This document shows, piece by piece, positions 1 through 7,691 of a stretch of DNA of 21,801 nt. The translations under genes were made by a program, and so were the position numbers. A model generated the notes under the pieces. The model made no database searches, had not been told where the DNA came from, and worked only from the letters and a program-made list of their open reading frames with translations. Source of the DNA: Pedobacter sp. UBA5917. Its GTDB lineage: Bacteria > Bacteroidota > Bacteroidia > Sphingobacteriales > Sphingobacteriaceae. Each line of letters starts with the position of its first letter. Position 1 is the first letter of the stretch. The DNA lies in contig NZ_DJDT01000092.1 in the NCBI RefSeq assembly GCF_002432345.1, positions 1 through 21,801 on the forward strand. Direction: 5' to 3'.

Positions 1-596
1 TCTTCCGTTCAGGATTGGCGAGTTTGCTGGAAGAATTTGATGAAATCGAAATTTCATTCGAAGCCATCAACGGCGTCGATCTTCAGGCAAAAATTGGCAG
101 GCATCCTGAGGTGCAGCTGGTGCTTATGGATATCAACATGCCTGTAATGGATGGTTTTGCTGCCACCAAATGGCTTAAAACCAATCATCCAGCCGTACAC
201 GTACTAGCGTTGAGCATGCTGGAGGAAGAAAAAGCCATTATTGGTATGCTTAAAGCCGGCGCCGGTGGTTACATGCTTAAAGAATCAACACCTTCCGATC
301 TGTTAACTGCAATTAAGGTAACCGTTGATAAAGGTTTTTATGTAAACGAACTCGTTTCGGGCAGGCTTTTAGTAGCCCTGAAAGACACTGATGCCAAACC
401 CATATTTTCGGCAAGGGAACTTATCTTTCTTCAACATTGCAGCACAGAACTCACTTACAAAGAAATTGCCGACCTTATGAATGTGAGTCCACGCACGGTT
501 GACAACTATAGAGAATCTCTTTTTGCAAAATTAAATATTAAGTCACGCACAGGATTAGTGGTTTACGGCATCAAAAACAACTTGATCACCATTTAA
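1..596 (+). CDS. NarL/FixJ-type response regulator, 5' truncated
   Basis: This is the C-terminal part of a two-component response regulator: a receiver domain that accepts phosphate from a histidine kinase, followed by a LuxR-type DNA-binding domain. The reading frame is open to the window edge (codons begin at base 3), so the gene starts upstream and no start codon is called. The receiver part shows the phospho-acceptor context LVLMDINMPVMDG near base 130 and the conserved Lys in MLKES. The last ~65 residues are a LuxR helix-turn-helix (FSARELIFLQHC, then YKEIADLMNVSPRTVDNY). The stop is TAA at 594-596. The partner kinase is not in the window. The next gene starts 220 bases downstream with its own predicted promoter. 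Target genes cannot be inferred. The family assignment is firm. Confidence 0.93.
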   Translation, partial: FRSGLASLLEEFDEIEISFEAINGVDLQAKIGRHPEVQLVLMDINMPVMDGFAATKWLKTNHPAVHVLALSMLEEEKAIIGMLKAGAGGYMLKESTPSDLLTAIKVTVDKGFYVNELVSGRLLVALKDTDAKPIFSARELIFLQHCSTELTYKEIADLMNVSPRTVDNYRESLFAKLNIKSRTGLVVYGIKNNLITI

Positions 597-737
597 CAAC
601 CGCGTCCTAAATAAGCGTCAAACAGCTATAAAACAAATAAATAGACGCAAAACAACTACTTTTTCTTATCTGAACACCCCTTCTTAAACTGCAAAAATCA
701 GCAGGAATTAAATTGTGAAATAATTTTCAAATAAAAT

Positions 738-768
738 TTGGATAACTAACGCATTAGTTTTAACTTTA
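738..768 (+). promoter_or_regulatory. Predicted Bacteroidota promoter of the blaI-like operon
   Basis: A -33-like TTG at 738-740 is followed, after 20 bases, by TAACTTTA at 761-768, which fits the Bacteroidota -7 consensus TAnnTTTG except for the last base. It lies about 50 bases upstream of the blaI-like start codon. It is called by eye from the consensus. Confidence 0.5.
744..759. promoter_or_regulatory. Candidate BlaI operator dyad inside the promoter
   Basis: AACTAA, four bases, then TTAGTT form a perfect 6-bp inverted repeat between the -33 and -7 elements. The outer ACTA/TAGT pair has the same 14-bp spacing as in BlaI/MecI-type operators (ACTACA...TGTAGT). A second, shorter dyad (AACT-TT-AGTT) lies at 762-771 over the -7 element. 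The position fits autorepression by the BlaI homologue encoded just downstream; the assignment is an inference. Confidence 0.5.
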
Positions 769-816
769 GTTTAAGGTAAAGAAATTTACCATTATCCTTA
801 TTATTATTAAACTATT

Positions 817-1194
817 ATGGAAATTAAAGATTTAACCAAAGCTGAAGAACAGATTATGCAGGTTTTATGGCAATTGGAAAAAGCATTCGTCAAAGAAGTT
901 ATTGATGAGCTCCCCCTCCCCAAACCTGCTTACAACACCGTATCAACCATCATCAGGATTTTGGAAACAAAAGGTTTTGTTGGTCACGAGGCCTTCGGTA
1001 AAGCACACCAGTATCTTCCTTTGGTAAGCCGCGAAGAATACAAGCGCCATGCAACCGAAAAACTATTGGGTAACTATTTCGAAAATTCGGTAGAGAGTAT
1101 GTTCTCTTTCTTTGTTAAAGAAGAAAAGCTGGATTTAAGCGATGTTGATGAAATTTTAAAGATGATCAATAAAATAAAACATCAGCCAAAATGA
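817..1194 (+). CDS. BlaI/MecI/CopY-family transcriptional repressor
   Basis: This 125-aa protein is a winged-helix repressor of the BlaI/MecI family (penicillinase repressor). The N-terminus (LTKAEEQIMQVLW) and recognition-helix region (PAYNTVSTIIRILETKGFV) are the family hallmarks. The C-terminal helices (SMFSFFVKEEKLDLSDVDEIL) form the dimerisation region in which BlaI proteins are classically cleaved. Its stop overlaps the start of the M56 protease gene by ATGA (1191-1194), so the two are translationally coupled, as in blaI-blaR1 pairs. By analogy the protease inactivates this repressor on an envelope signal and derepresses the operon. A dyad resembling a BlaI operator lies in the promoter at 744-759. 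The signal need not be a beta-lactam: no beta-lactamase is encoded here. The length matches the family. Confidence 0.93.
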   Translation: MEIKDLTKAEEQIMQVLWQLEKAFVKEVIDELPLPKPAYNTVSTIIRILETKGFVGHEAFGKAHQYLPLVSREEYKRHATEKLLGNYFENSVESMFSFFVKEEKLDLSDVDEILKMINKIKHQPK

Positions 1195-3173
1195 GTTTTG
1201 CACACTACCTATTGCAAGTAAACTTATACTTAATTGTTTTTTACGCCTTTTATAAGTTACTGTTAGATAAAGAAACCTATTTCACGTTAAACCGCATTTA
1301 TCTCATATCTGCGGGTGTTTTGTCGTTATGCATTCCGTTTATCCGCCTCGAGTGGCTAATAGAGCAAAAGGCGGCACAGCAGGTTTATACTACAGTTAAC
1401 TGGGAAGCTGTATTGGAACAGGCCACAATGGTAACCGCACGCAACACCGGTTTTAACTGGGGCAATGTGTTTGTGTATATTTATTGTGCCGGTATTCTGT
1501 TTTTCTTGGCTAGGTTGGTGTATAACCTGTTAGCGGTTAAAAAACTCATCAGATCTAATAAAGCAGGCTCTGCCTTTGCTTTTTTTGGAAAAAAAATAAT
1601 CGATCGGGAATTACCGCAAATGGATGTGATTGATATACACGAAGAAGCGCACGTTAAACAGTGGCATACTGTTGATGTGCTCTTTTTCGAAATTATTGGC
1701 ATAATTACCTGGTTAAATCCGGTAATTTACCTCTATAAAAAAACCATCAAAAATATCCACGAGTACCTGGCCGACGAACTGGCGGCCGAATTTCAGGGCG
1801 ACAAAGCAGAATATGCCATGTTATTATTGAGCAAATCGTTTGGGATCTCTCCAAATAGTTTAACCAATGGTTTCCTTGAAAAATCGCTGATCAAAAAAAG
1901 AATTTTCATGCTTCATAAAGAACGGTCTAAAAAAACCGCGATTATGAAGTATGGAATTTTTATTCCCCTGTTTGCACTGTTGATTGTATTTTCGTCAGCA
2001 ACAGTACGTAAAAATGAAAAACTAATCTCCATTTCCGACCAGATCCCTTTGGATAAGCCCATCGAAATGGTGCAAGCTATCGTTACCGAAGAGCCCAAAG
2101 AAGATGTTCTAGCCTCAAACGTATCAGTGGATGGCAAAACAGATGCAAACTGGAAAGAATTTTACCAGTTCCTGGGCAGAAACATTAAATATCCGTTAGC
2201 TGCCAATAGCAATGGGGTTCAGGGAAATACTCAGATAAAATTTAATTTAAAAGGCGGTAGGGTAACGAATATTAATTCGAATGTGGCATTAGGTGCTGGA
2301 TGTGATGAAGAAGTGATGAAAACCATTTTATCCTATAAAGGCTTTAAAAACGTTGCAGATGGCAAATATGCATTAAATGTAAGTTTCAGCATCCCCGAAT
2401 CTCCTGAAGAGTATAAGAACAAATTGTTGCCAAAACCAATAGGATATGTAAATCTGAACAAAATTACCATCATATCTTATCTTCGTAAAAACACGGAAAC
2501 CGGAGCGGTTAAATCAGAAAATATAGATAAAGTTTATGATTTCGTTTCGATTGAGAAACAACCAGAATTTCCGGGAGGAATCGCTAAATTTTATAAATAT
2601 CTGGGTGGCAGCATCAAGTATCCAAAGATGGCACAGGACAATAATGTTCAGGGTAAAGTTTTCCTCAGTTTTGTTGTCGAAAAAGATGGTTCACTATCAG
2701 ATATTCAGATTACGCGCGGTTTGGGCAGCGGTACAGATGAGGAGGCCATTAGGGTTTTAAAAGAATCGCCAAAATGGAACCCAGGCATCCAGAATGGCTT
2801 GCCGGTAAGGGTAAAATACAACATTAATGTCAATTTCACCCTTAGTGATGATGGAGGTAAAGAAAGTAAATTAACCACCATTCCCTCAACCCGTATTAAA
2901 TTAAAAGATGCTGTTAATGGAGATCCACTTATCATTTTAGATGGGGTTAAATTGCCCGAAAATGCTGATTTAAGTGGCATTAATGCAAATAACATCGAAT
3001 CAATTTCTGTTTTAAAAGACCAGAGCGCGATGAGTATTTATGGTTTAAGGGCTAAATCGGGTGCAGTTATTATTACAAGTAAAAACAAGAATAATATTTT
3101 CCGGAATCCCGATACAAAAGAGCTTTCGATTGATAAGGCCACGAGCATTTTAGATTATAAACGTAAATTCTAA
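1191..3173 (+). CDS. BlaR1-like M56 membrane metalloprotease with two TonB_C domains and a SusC-plug-like domain
   Basis: This 660-aa inner-membrane protein is the predicted sensor and protease partner of the upstream BlaI homologue. Hydrophobic segments lie near residues 7-24, 36-54, 93-115 and 253-270. The zinc-protease motif HEEAH is at 150-154 with a downstream HEYLADE (190-196) that can supply the third ligand, so the protease looks catalytically intact. After the last membrane segment the periplasmic part carries a divergent TonB_C-like domain (~320-400), a clear TonB_C domain (~447-550) and a SusC-type plug unit (~577-632; LDG...NIESISVLKD...YG...GAVIIT). Classical BlaR1 instead has a penicillin-binding sensor domain, so the ligand here is probably different. 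It overlaps blaI by four bases and lies 5 bases before the next gene. Its second TonB_C domain is about 60-65% identical by eye to the separate protein encoded at 3850-4248. The architecture is clear; the signal sensed is unknown. Confidence 0.9.
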   Translation: MSFAHYLLQVNLYLIVFYAFYKLLLDKETYFTLNRIYLISAGVLSLCIPFIRLEWLIEQKAAQQVYTTVNWEAVLEQATMVTARNTGFNWGNVFVYIYCAGILFFLARLVYNLLAVKKLIRSNKAGSAFAFFGKKIIDRELPQMDVIDIHEEAHVKQWHTVDVLFFEIIGIITWLNPVIYLYKKTIKNIHEYLADELAAEFQGDKAEYAMLLLSKSFGISPNSLTNGFLEKSLIKKRIFMLHKERSKKTAIMKYGIFIPLFALLIVFSSATVRKNEKLISISDQIPLDKPIEMVQAIVTEEPKEDVLASNVSVDGKTDANWKEFYQFLGRNIKYPLAANSNGVQGNTQIKFNLKGGRVTNINSNVALGAGCDEEVMKTILSYKGFKNVADGKYALNVSFSIPESPEEYKNKLLPKPIGYVNLNKITIISYLRKNTETGAVKSENIDKVYDFVSIEKQPEFPGGIAKFYKYLGGSIKYPKMAQDNNVQGKVFLSFVVEKDGSLSDIQITRGLGSGTDEEAIRVLKESPKWNPGIQNGLPVRVKYNINVNFTLSDDGGKESKLTTIPSTRIKLKDAVNGDPLIILDGVKLPENADLSGINANNIESISVLKDQSAMSIYGLRAKSGAVIITSKNKNNIFRNPDTKELSIDKATSILDYKRKF

Positions 3174-3178
3174 CCGAT

Positions 3179-3823
3179 ATGAAAAATTTCCTAACCTTTG
3201 CCATGTTAATGGGTGTTAGTTTAGCAGGTTTCGCCCAAAAGGCAGACAGCACTAAAACCACCAAAATTACACTTAGAGGAGTACCTGTAGGCGGTACCGA
3301 ACCTTTAGTGGTAATTGACGGAAATAAACAATACATCAGGGGCGCATCAACGTTATCTGAGCTCAACCAGGATAATATCGAATCTATGAGCATTTTAAAA
3401 GACAGCCTGGCCATTTCTAAATATGGACCAGAGGGTTTTGCTGGTGTGATAGAGGTTAGAACAAAAAATAATCCATTGGCTAAGCCAAGCGCAATACCTG
3501 CTACAAAACAGTTTAACAAAGCCCCTTTAAAAGGAAAAGTAATTGGATTCAGCGCCCGTCCACAAACAACATCAGCAAAAGATGGCAATTCCAACTTCTC
3601 AGTTACCAAAAACGGGATTAAGATAAAAAACGGAAAAGAGACGCCATTATACATTATTGATGGAGAAGAAGCCACAGGAACAGAGAACATCGACAACAAC
3701 GACATCGAACATGTTACTGTACTTAAAGATGCTTCGGGCATATCCGAATATGGAGAAAAGGGTAAAAACGGTGTAATTATAATTACTACCAAAAAGGCCA
3801 AGGCCTCGCCTAAGAAAAACTAA
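3179..3823 (+). CDS. Secreted protein of two SusC-plug-like units
   Basis: This 214-aa protein has a signal peptide (MKNFLTFAMLMGVSLAGFAQ, cleavage after the FAQ region), so it is periplasmic or surface-exposed. The mature part holds two copies of the TonB-receptor plug signature: PLVVIDG...NIESMSILKD...YG...GVIEV and PLYIIDG...DIEHVTVLKD...YG...GVIIITTKK. Each resembles the plug unit at the C-terminus of the M56 protein encoded 5 bases upstream, and there is no beta-barrel. In SusC-type receptors the plug fills the barrel and contacts TonB. A barrel-less plug may bind TonB or partner proteins, but that is inference. It belongs to the blaI-M56 operon. A 242-codon frame opposite it (3073-3801) is judged to be a shadow. 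Confidence 0.85.
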   Translation: MKNFLTFAMLMGVSLAGFAQKADSTKTTKITLRGVPVGGTEPLVVIDGNKQYIRGASTLSELNQDNIESMSILKDSLAISKYGPEGFAGVIEVRTKNNPLAKPSAIPATKQFNKAPLKGKVIGFSARPQTTSAKDGNSNFSVTKNGIKIKNGKETPLYIIDGEEATGTENIDNNDIEHVTVLKDASGISEYGEKGKNGVIIITTKKAKASPKKN

Positions 3824-3849
3824 ATAAGTTAACCTTTAATCAAAAAACA

Positions 3850-4248
3850 ATGAGAAAGCTAATTATTTTGGCCCTAACGGCTACCGCTATGTTCTTTAAT
3901 TCGGTACAAGCGCAGAACAATCCAGAAAAAGTTTACGATTTTGTATCAGTGCAGAAGCAACCTGCCTATCCGGGTGGCATTTCAAAATTTTATGATTACC
4001 TGGCCAAGGAAATGAAATATCCGGCAGCGGCAAAGAAGAACAAAACACAGGGTAAAGTATTTGCATCTTTCATTGTAGAAAAAGACGGTTCCTTAACAGA
4101 TGTTCAGGTGATTAGGGGTTTGAGCAAAGAAACCGATGCAGAAGCGTTAAGGGTATTAAAAAACTCTCCAAAGTGGCAACCTGCACAGGATAAAGGAAAA
4201 CCGGTACGTGTAAAATACAACATTGCAGTTAATTTTAGTATGGTGTAA
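3850..4248 (+). CDS. Secreted stand-alone TonB C-terminal-domain protein
   Basis: This 132-aa protein has a signal peptide (about MRKLIILALTATAMFFNSVQAQ) followed by a single TonB_C domain (PGGISKFYDYLAKEMKYP..., QGKVFASFIVEKDGSL, PVRVKYNIAVNF). It has no transmembrane anchor beyond the signal peptide and no Pro-rich spacer, so it is not a conventional energy-transducing TonB. It is a near paralogue of residues ~447-550 of the M56 protein two genes upstream (about 60-65% identity by eye), pointing to an intra-operon duplication. It is the last gene of the operon, 26 bases after the plug protein, and is followed by a terminator at 4281-4310. It may compete with or partner the TonB_C domain of the M56 sensor; this is speculative. 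Confidence 0.88.
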   Translation: MRKLIILALTATAMFFNSVQAQNNPEKVYDFVSVQKQPAYPGGISKFYDYLAKEMKYPAAAKKNKTQGKVFASFIVEKDGSLTDVQVIRGLSKETDAEALRVLKNSPKWQPAQDKGKPVRVKYNIAVNFSMV

Positions 4249-4280
4249 AATTAACTGCTATCAATTGGCCTGAAAACACA

Positions 4281-4310
4281 AAACCCCAGCAAAAATTGCC
4301 GGGGTTTTAT
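4281..4310 (+). terminator. Rho-independent terminator of the blaI-M56 operon
   Basis: AAACCCC and GGGGTTT arms, extended by a GC pair after one mismatch, enclose a short A/T-rich loop. The hairpin ends in a TTTT run 33 bases after the last stop codon of the operon. Confidence 0.8.
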
Positions 4311-4469
4311 GTTTTCTCTCCTGTCTCGGAGCACTAAATTTAGAAAAATTTTAATGTATATGCAAATATTACAGAATAAAATTTCTATTTAGGCAATTTA
4401 TTAATATGCCAACATAAGATTATTGCAACTTTCGCAAACTTTTATTTTGCTACACATTTTATACAAATA

Positions 4470-4496
4470 GTTTCGATCGAAACAATAATTGTTTCG
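4470..4496. promoter_or_regulatory. Overlapping palindromes with three GTTTCG half-sites
   Basis: GTTTCGATCGAAAC (4470-4483) is a perfect 14-bp palindrome. It shares its right half-site with a second perfect palindrome, 4478-4496 (CGAAACAAT-A-ATTGTTTCG). The result is three half-sites in alternating orientation, which looks like an operator. No promoter or gene can be tied to it, so its function is unknown. Confidence 0.35.
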
Positions 4497-4632
4497 TATG
4501 TTTTCAAAATCGGGATTTTTAGTTAAAATACTGATTGTAAAGAGGAAACAGGCAAGGCAAAATTCAGGAAAAAGATTATTCAAGTTAGCAGGGTTACTCT
4601 TGATCTTTAAATTGCCTTTTGTATTAAAGCGG

Positions 4633-4708
4633 CCGTCACCCTGAATTTATTTCAGGGTCTATACAGCAGGAAAGATGCTGATCCCGAATTTTCGGGGCAG
4701 CATGACGG
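4633..4708. repeat. Palindromic intergenic repeat, CCTGAATTTATTTCAGG family
   Basis: The termini CCGTCA and TGACGG are inverted repeats. An internal hairpin CCCTGAA...TTCAGGG lies at 4639-4657. The core, CCTGAATTTATTTCAGG followed shortly by TCTA, recurs in the repeat at 19868-19977. It is a REP/MITE-like non-coding element. Confidence 0.75.
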
Positions 4709-4777
4709 GTTAGATCTAACCTGAGTATTTATAAAGCATTATTTTTTCCATAAACGATTATGAATTGCATGTTAAAC

Positions 4778-4804
4778 AAAAAAGCCCCAAACTAGGTTTG
4801 AGGC
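4778..4804 (-). terminator. Rho-independent terminator of the sdhCAB operon
   Basis: Read on the minus strand, AGCCTCAAAC pairs with GTTTGGGGCT (one G-U type mismatch) around a short loop. A TTTTTTGTTT tract follows, about 37 bases after the sdhB stop. Confidence 0.8.
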
Positions 4805-4840
4805 TCAAGAATTCCGATAAATCGGAACGCACAGTATATC

Positions 4841-5611
4841 TTAAACGGTTTCTTCCGAAATGAATTTGGCAGAAGCGAAATCGCGGTTCATACGGGCAAT
4901 GTTTTCCAATGAAATTCCCTTAGGGCACTCGGCTTCGCAGGCACCGGTATTGGTACAGTTACCAAAACCTTCGGCATCCATCTGCGCAACCATGCTCTGT
5001 ACACGGCGGTAACGCTCAGGCTGACCTTGGGGTAATAAAGCCAATTGAGAAATCTTTGCCGATACGAACAACATGGCCGAAGCATTTTTACAGGTTGCCA
5101 CACATGCACCGCAACCAATACAGGCAGCAGCCTCAAAAGCAGCATCAGCCTGCATTTTAGGGATCGGAAGGTTGTTTGCATCCTGGGCATTACCGGTGTT
5201 TACCGAAATAAAACCACCAGCAGCAATCACCCTGTCGAATGCAGAACGATCAACCGTTAAATCTTTTACTACCGGAAAAGCAGCCGCTCTCCATGGCTCA
5301 ACCACAATGGTATCGCCATCTTTGAAAGAACGCATGTGCAACTGGCAGGTAGTAACCAGATCTTTTGGTCCGTGCGGACGGCCGTTGATAAACATTGAGC
5401 ACATTCCGCAGATACCTTCGCGGCAATCGTGATCAAATACAACAGGCTCCTCACCTTTATTGATTAATTGTTCGTTCAATACATCGAACATCTCCAAAAA
5501 AGACATATCCGGTGAAATATCGGCCAATTTATAATCTACCAAAGCACCTTTGGCATTGTTATTTTTTTGACGCCAAACTTTTAGCGTTAAGTTCATATTT
5601 CCTGTACTCAT
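4841..5611 (-). CDS. sdhB: Succinate dehydrogenase / fumarate reductase iron-sulfur subunit
   Basis: This 256-aa protein carries electrons from the flavoprotein SdhA to the membrane cytochrome b. The [2Fe-2S] ligands are visible in CREGICGMC (Cys63, 68, 71) with Cys89. The C-terminal ferredoxin part has CIGCGACVATC (Cys164, 167, 170, 174) and CTNTGACEAECP (Cys219, 225, 229) for the [4Fe-4S] and [3Fe-4S] centres. All expected cysteines are present and the length is typical for the menaquinone-type enzymes of Bacteroidota. It is the third gene of the sdhC-sdhA-sdhB set, separated from sdhA by an unusual 83-base spacer made of a 7-nt-register array. The ATG at 5609-5611 is used; an internal ATG five codons later has a better upstream purine run and remains possible. 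The protein is peripheral, on the cytoplasmic face of the membrane. Confidence 0.97.
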   Translation of the reverse strand: MSTGNMNLTLKVWRQKNNNAKGALVDYKLADISPDMSFLEMFDVLNEQLINKGEEPVVFDHDCREGICGMCSMFINGRPHGPKDLVTTCQLHMRSFKDGDTIVVEPWRAAAFPVVKDLTVDRSAFDRVIAAGGFISVNTGNAQDANNLPIPKMQADAAFEAAACIGCGACVATCKNASAMLFVSAKISQLALLPQGQPERYRRVQSMVAQMDAEGFGNCTNTGACEAECPKGISLENIARMNRDFASAKFISEETV

Positions 5612-5620
5612 TGTATCTCA

Positions 5621-5697
5621 GATTTGAGATTTGAGACATTAGATATGAGAATTGAGAATTTCCATCTCACATCTCACATCTCACATCCCACATCTTA
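5621..5697. repeat. Degenerate 7-nt-register tandem array in the sdhA-sdhB spacer
   Basis: Eleven consecutive 7-base units fill this stretch without a phase break. The first six units all begin GA (for example GATTTGA twice) and the last five all begin CA (CATCTCA three times, then two variants). The two halves are roughly inverted copies (TGAGA versus TCTCA), so the transcript can fold on itself. The last unit overlaps the sdhA stop codon (5695-5697). Confidence 0.8.
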
Positions 5698-7674
5698 TTT
5701 ATAACTTCTTTGTGCTACTTTAATATTTTCAAACTTCAGTTCTTCTTTGTGAAGTTCGAAGTTTACACCTTCTTTAAATTCCCAAGCGGCAACATAAGCG
5801 TAGTTTTCGTCATCACGCAATGCTTCACCCTCTTCTGTTTGATACTCTTCACGGAAGTGACCGCCGCAGCTTTCGTTACGGTTTAACGCATCGATACACA
5901 TTAATTCGCCCAGTTCGATAAAATCGGCAACACGACCGGCTTTCTCCAACTCGGTATTTAACTCATCGGCTGTTCCAGGTACACGTACATCACTCCAGAA
6001 CTCGTGGCGCAATGCCCTGATTTCTTCGATCGCTTCTTTTAAGCCTTTTTCGTTACGGGCCATACCACATTTTTCCCACATGATATTACCTAAACGCTTG
6101 TGGAAATGATCTACCGATTTGGTTCCTTTGATATTGATTAAAGTATTTAAAATACCAACAGCTCTTTCTTCGGCCTCAGCAAAAGCAGGATGATCAGTTG
6201 GGATTGCTTTTACCGAAATTTCTTTTGATAAATAAGCACCAATAGTGTAAGGAAGCACGAAATAACCATCGGCCAAGCCCTGCATCAATGCCGATGCACC
6301 CAAACGGTTTGCACCGTGATCGGAGAAGTTAGCCTCACCAGTACAATATAAGCCCGGTACAGATGTCATTAAGTTATAATCAACCCAAAGTCCGCCCATG
6401 GTGTAGTGAACCGCCGGGTAGATACGCATTGGTGTTTCGTAAGGATTTTCACCGGTAATCTGTGCGTACATATCGAACAGGTTACCATATTTCTCTTTAA
6501 TCACTGCAGTACCCAAACGCATGCAGGTTTCTTTATCAGGATTATGGTTACCAGCTTTAGAGGCTTCGATTTTTCCGTAACGCTCGGTGTTTGCTTTAAA
6601 ATCAAGATATACCGCAAGTTTAGAGGCACCTACACCATAACCAGCATCGCAACGCTCTTTAGCCGCACGTGAAGCCACATCACGTGGAACCAGGTTACCA
6701 AAAGCAGGATAACGGCGCTCTAAATAATAATCTCTTTCATCTTCAGGAATTTCTGAAGCTTTACGGTTATCATCTTTCTTTTTAGGAACCCAGATACGTC
6801 CATCGTTACGTAACGACTCCGACATCAGGGTAAGTTTTGACTGGTGATCGCCAGAAACCGGGATACAGGTTGGGTGGATTTGCGTATAACAAGGGTTTGC
6901 AAAATAAGCACCTTGTTTGTGCGCTTTCCAGGCCGCTGTAACGTTACTTCCCATGGCATTGGTAGAAAGATAGAATACGTTTCCGTAACCACCTGTTCCT
7001 AAAACCACAGCATGACCGAAGTGACGTTCGATTTCGCCTGTTATTAAGTTACGGGCAATAATACCACGTGCTTTGCCATCGATTTTAACAACCTCAAGCA
7101 TTTCGTGGCGGGTATACATTTCTACTTTACCCATACCAATCTGGCGTTCTAAAGCAGAATATGCACCTAATAATAACTGCTGACCAGTTTGACCTGCTGC
7201 ATAAAAGGTACGTTGAACCTGTGTACCACCGAATGAACGGTTATCCAACAAGCCGCCATACTCGCGTGCCAGAGGCACACCCTGCGCTACACACTGATCT
7301 ATAATATTGGCACTAACCTCTGCCAAACGGTGTACGTTAGCTTCGCGTGCCCTGTAATCACCACCTTTAATGGTATCGTAAAATAAACGGTAAACGCTAT
7401 CACCATCATTCTGATAGTTTTTAGCGGCATTGATACCACCCTGAGCAGCAATTGAGTGTGCCCTACGCGGTGAATCCTGAAAACAGAAACATTTAACTTT
7501 GTAACCCATTTCGGCCAAAGTAGCGGCTGCCGAAGCACCTGCCAAACCCGAACCTACAATAATTACCTCAATAGTTCTTTTGTTCGATGGGTTTACCAAA
7601 GGCACAGAAGACTTATATTTTGTCCATTTGCTGGTTAATTCGCCTTCTGGAATATTTGAATTAATATCTGACAT
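5695..7674 (-). CDS. sdhA: Succinate dehydrogenase / fumarate reductase flavoprotein subunit
   Basis: This 659-aa catalytic subunit oxidises succinate to fumarate (or the reverse) with covalent FAD. From the chosen start, the dinucleotide-binding motif GSGLAGASAA is at 41-50 and RRAHSIAAQGG at 70-80 contains the His (73) expected to bind FAD covalently. Further hallmarks are HPTCIPVSGDHQSK, RDVASRA, AVHYTMGGLWVDYN and GEANFSDHGANRLGASALMQGLADGY. The ATG at 7672-7674 is preferred. The frame is open 30 codons further upstream, but that extension overlaps sdhC, is not flavoprotein-like, and the chosen start gives a 17-base gap to sdhC. The gene order sdhC-sdhA-sdhB and the length fit the class-B, menaquinone-linked enzymes found in Bacteroidota. 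The catalytic residues look intact. Confidence 0.97.
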   Translation of the reverse strand: MSDINSNIPEGELTSKWTKYKSSVPLVNPSNKRTIEVIIVGSGLAGASAAATLAEMGYKVKCFCFQDSPRRAHSIAAQGGINAAKNYQNDGDSVYRLFYDTIKGGDYRAREANVHRLAEVSANIIDQCVAQGVPLAREYGGLLDNRSFGGTQVQRTFYAAGQTGQQLLLGAYSALERQIGMGKVEMYTRHEMLEVVKIDGKARGIIARNLITGEIERHFGHAVVLGTGGYGNVFYLSTNAMGSNVTAAWKAHKQGAYFANPCYTQIHPTCIPVSGDHQSKLTLMSESLRNDGRIWVPKKKDDNRKASEIPEDERDYYLERRYPAFGNLVPRDVASRAAKERCDAGYGVGASKLAVYLDFKANTERYGKIEASKAGNHNPDKETCMRLGTAVIKEKYGNLFDMYAQITGENPYETPMRIYPAVHYTMGGLWVDYNLMTSVPGLYCTGEANFSDHGANRLGASALMQGLADGYFVLPYTIGAYLSKEISVKAIPTDHPAFAEAEERAVGILNTLINIKGTKSVDHFHKRLGNIMWEKCGMARNEKGLKEAIEEIRALRHEFWSDVRVPGTADELNTELEKAGRVADFIELGELMCIDALNRNESCGGHFREEYQTEEGEALRDDENYAYVAAWEFKEGVNFELHKEELKFENIKVAQRSYK

Positions 7675-7691
7675 ATCTTTTGTGCTAAAAA

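Larger units (their letters stand above)
4311..4777. other. Gene-poor interval between the blaI-M56 operon and sdhB
   Basis: No credible gene is seen here. The stretch is AT-rich and holds the GTTTCG half-site cluster at 4470-4496 and a palindromic repeat at 4633-4708. A minus-strand frame at 4401-4583 (60 codons, TTG start) shows no recognisable domain and was not called. Confidence 0.6.

Noticed and set aside
3073..3801. Long 242-codon open frame on the minus strand opposite the plug-repeat protein gene
   Set aside because: The plus-strand gene has a signal peptide and two clear plug signatures and sits in an operon. The opposite frame shows no domain and has the Ser/Pro/Phe-rich look of antisense translation.
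4401..4583. Possible 60-aa minus-strand gene with several cysteines
   Set aside because: It has a TTG start, no recognisable domain, no promoter, and it encloses the GTTTCG palindromes. The evidence is too weak to call it a gene.
5073..5432. 119-codon plus-strand frame opposite sdhB
   Set aside because: It is antisense to a fully conserved iron-sulfur subunit gene and has no domain of its own.
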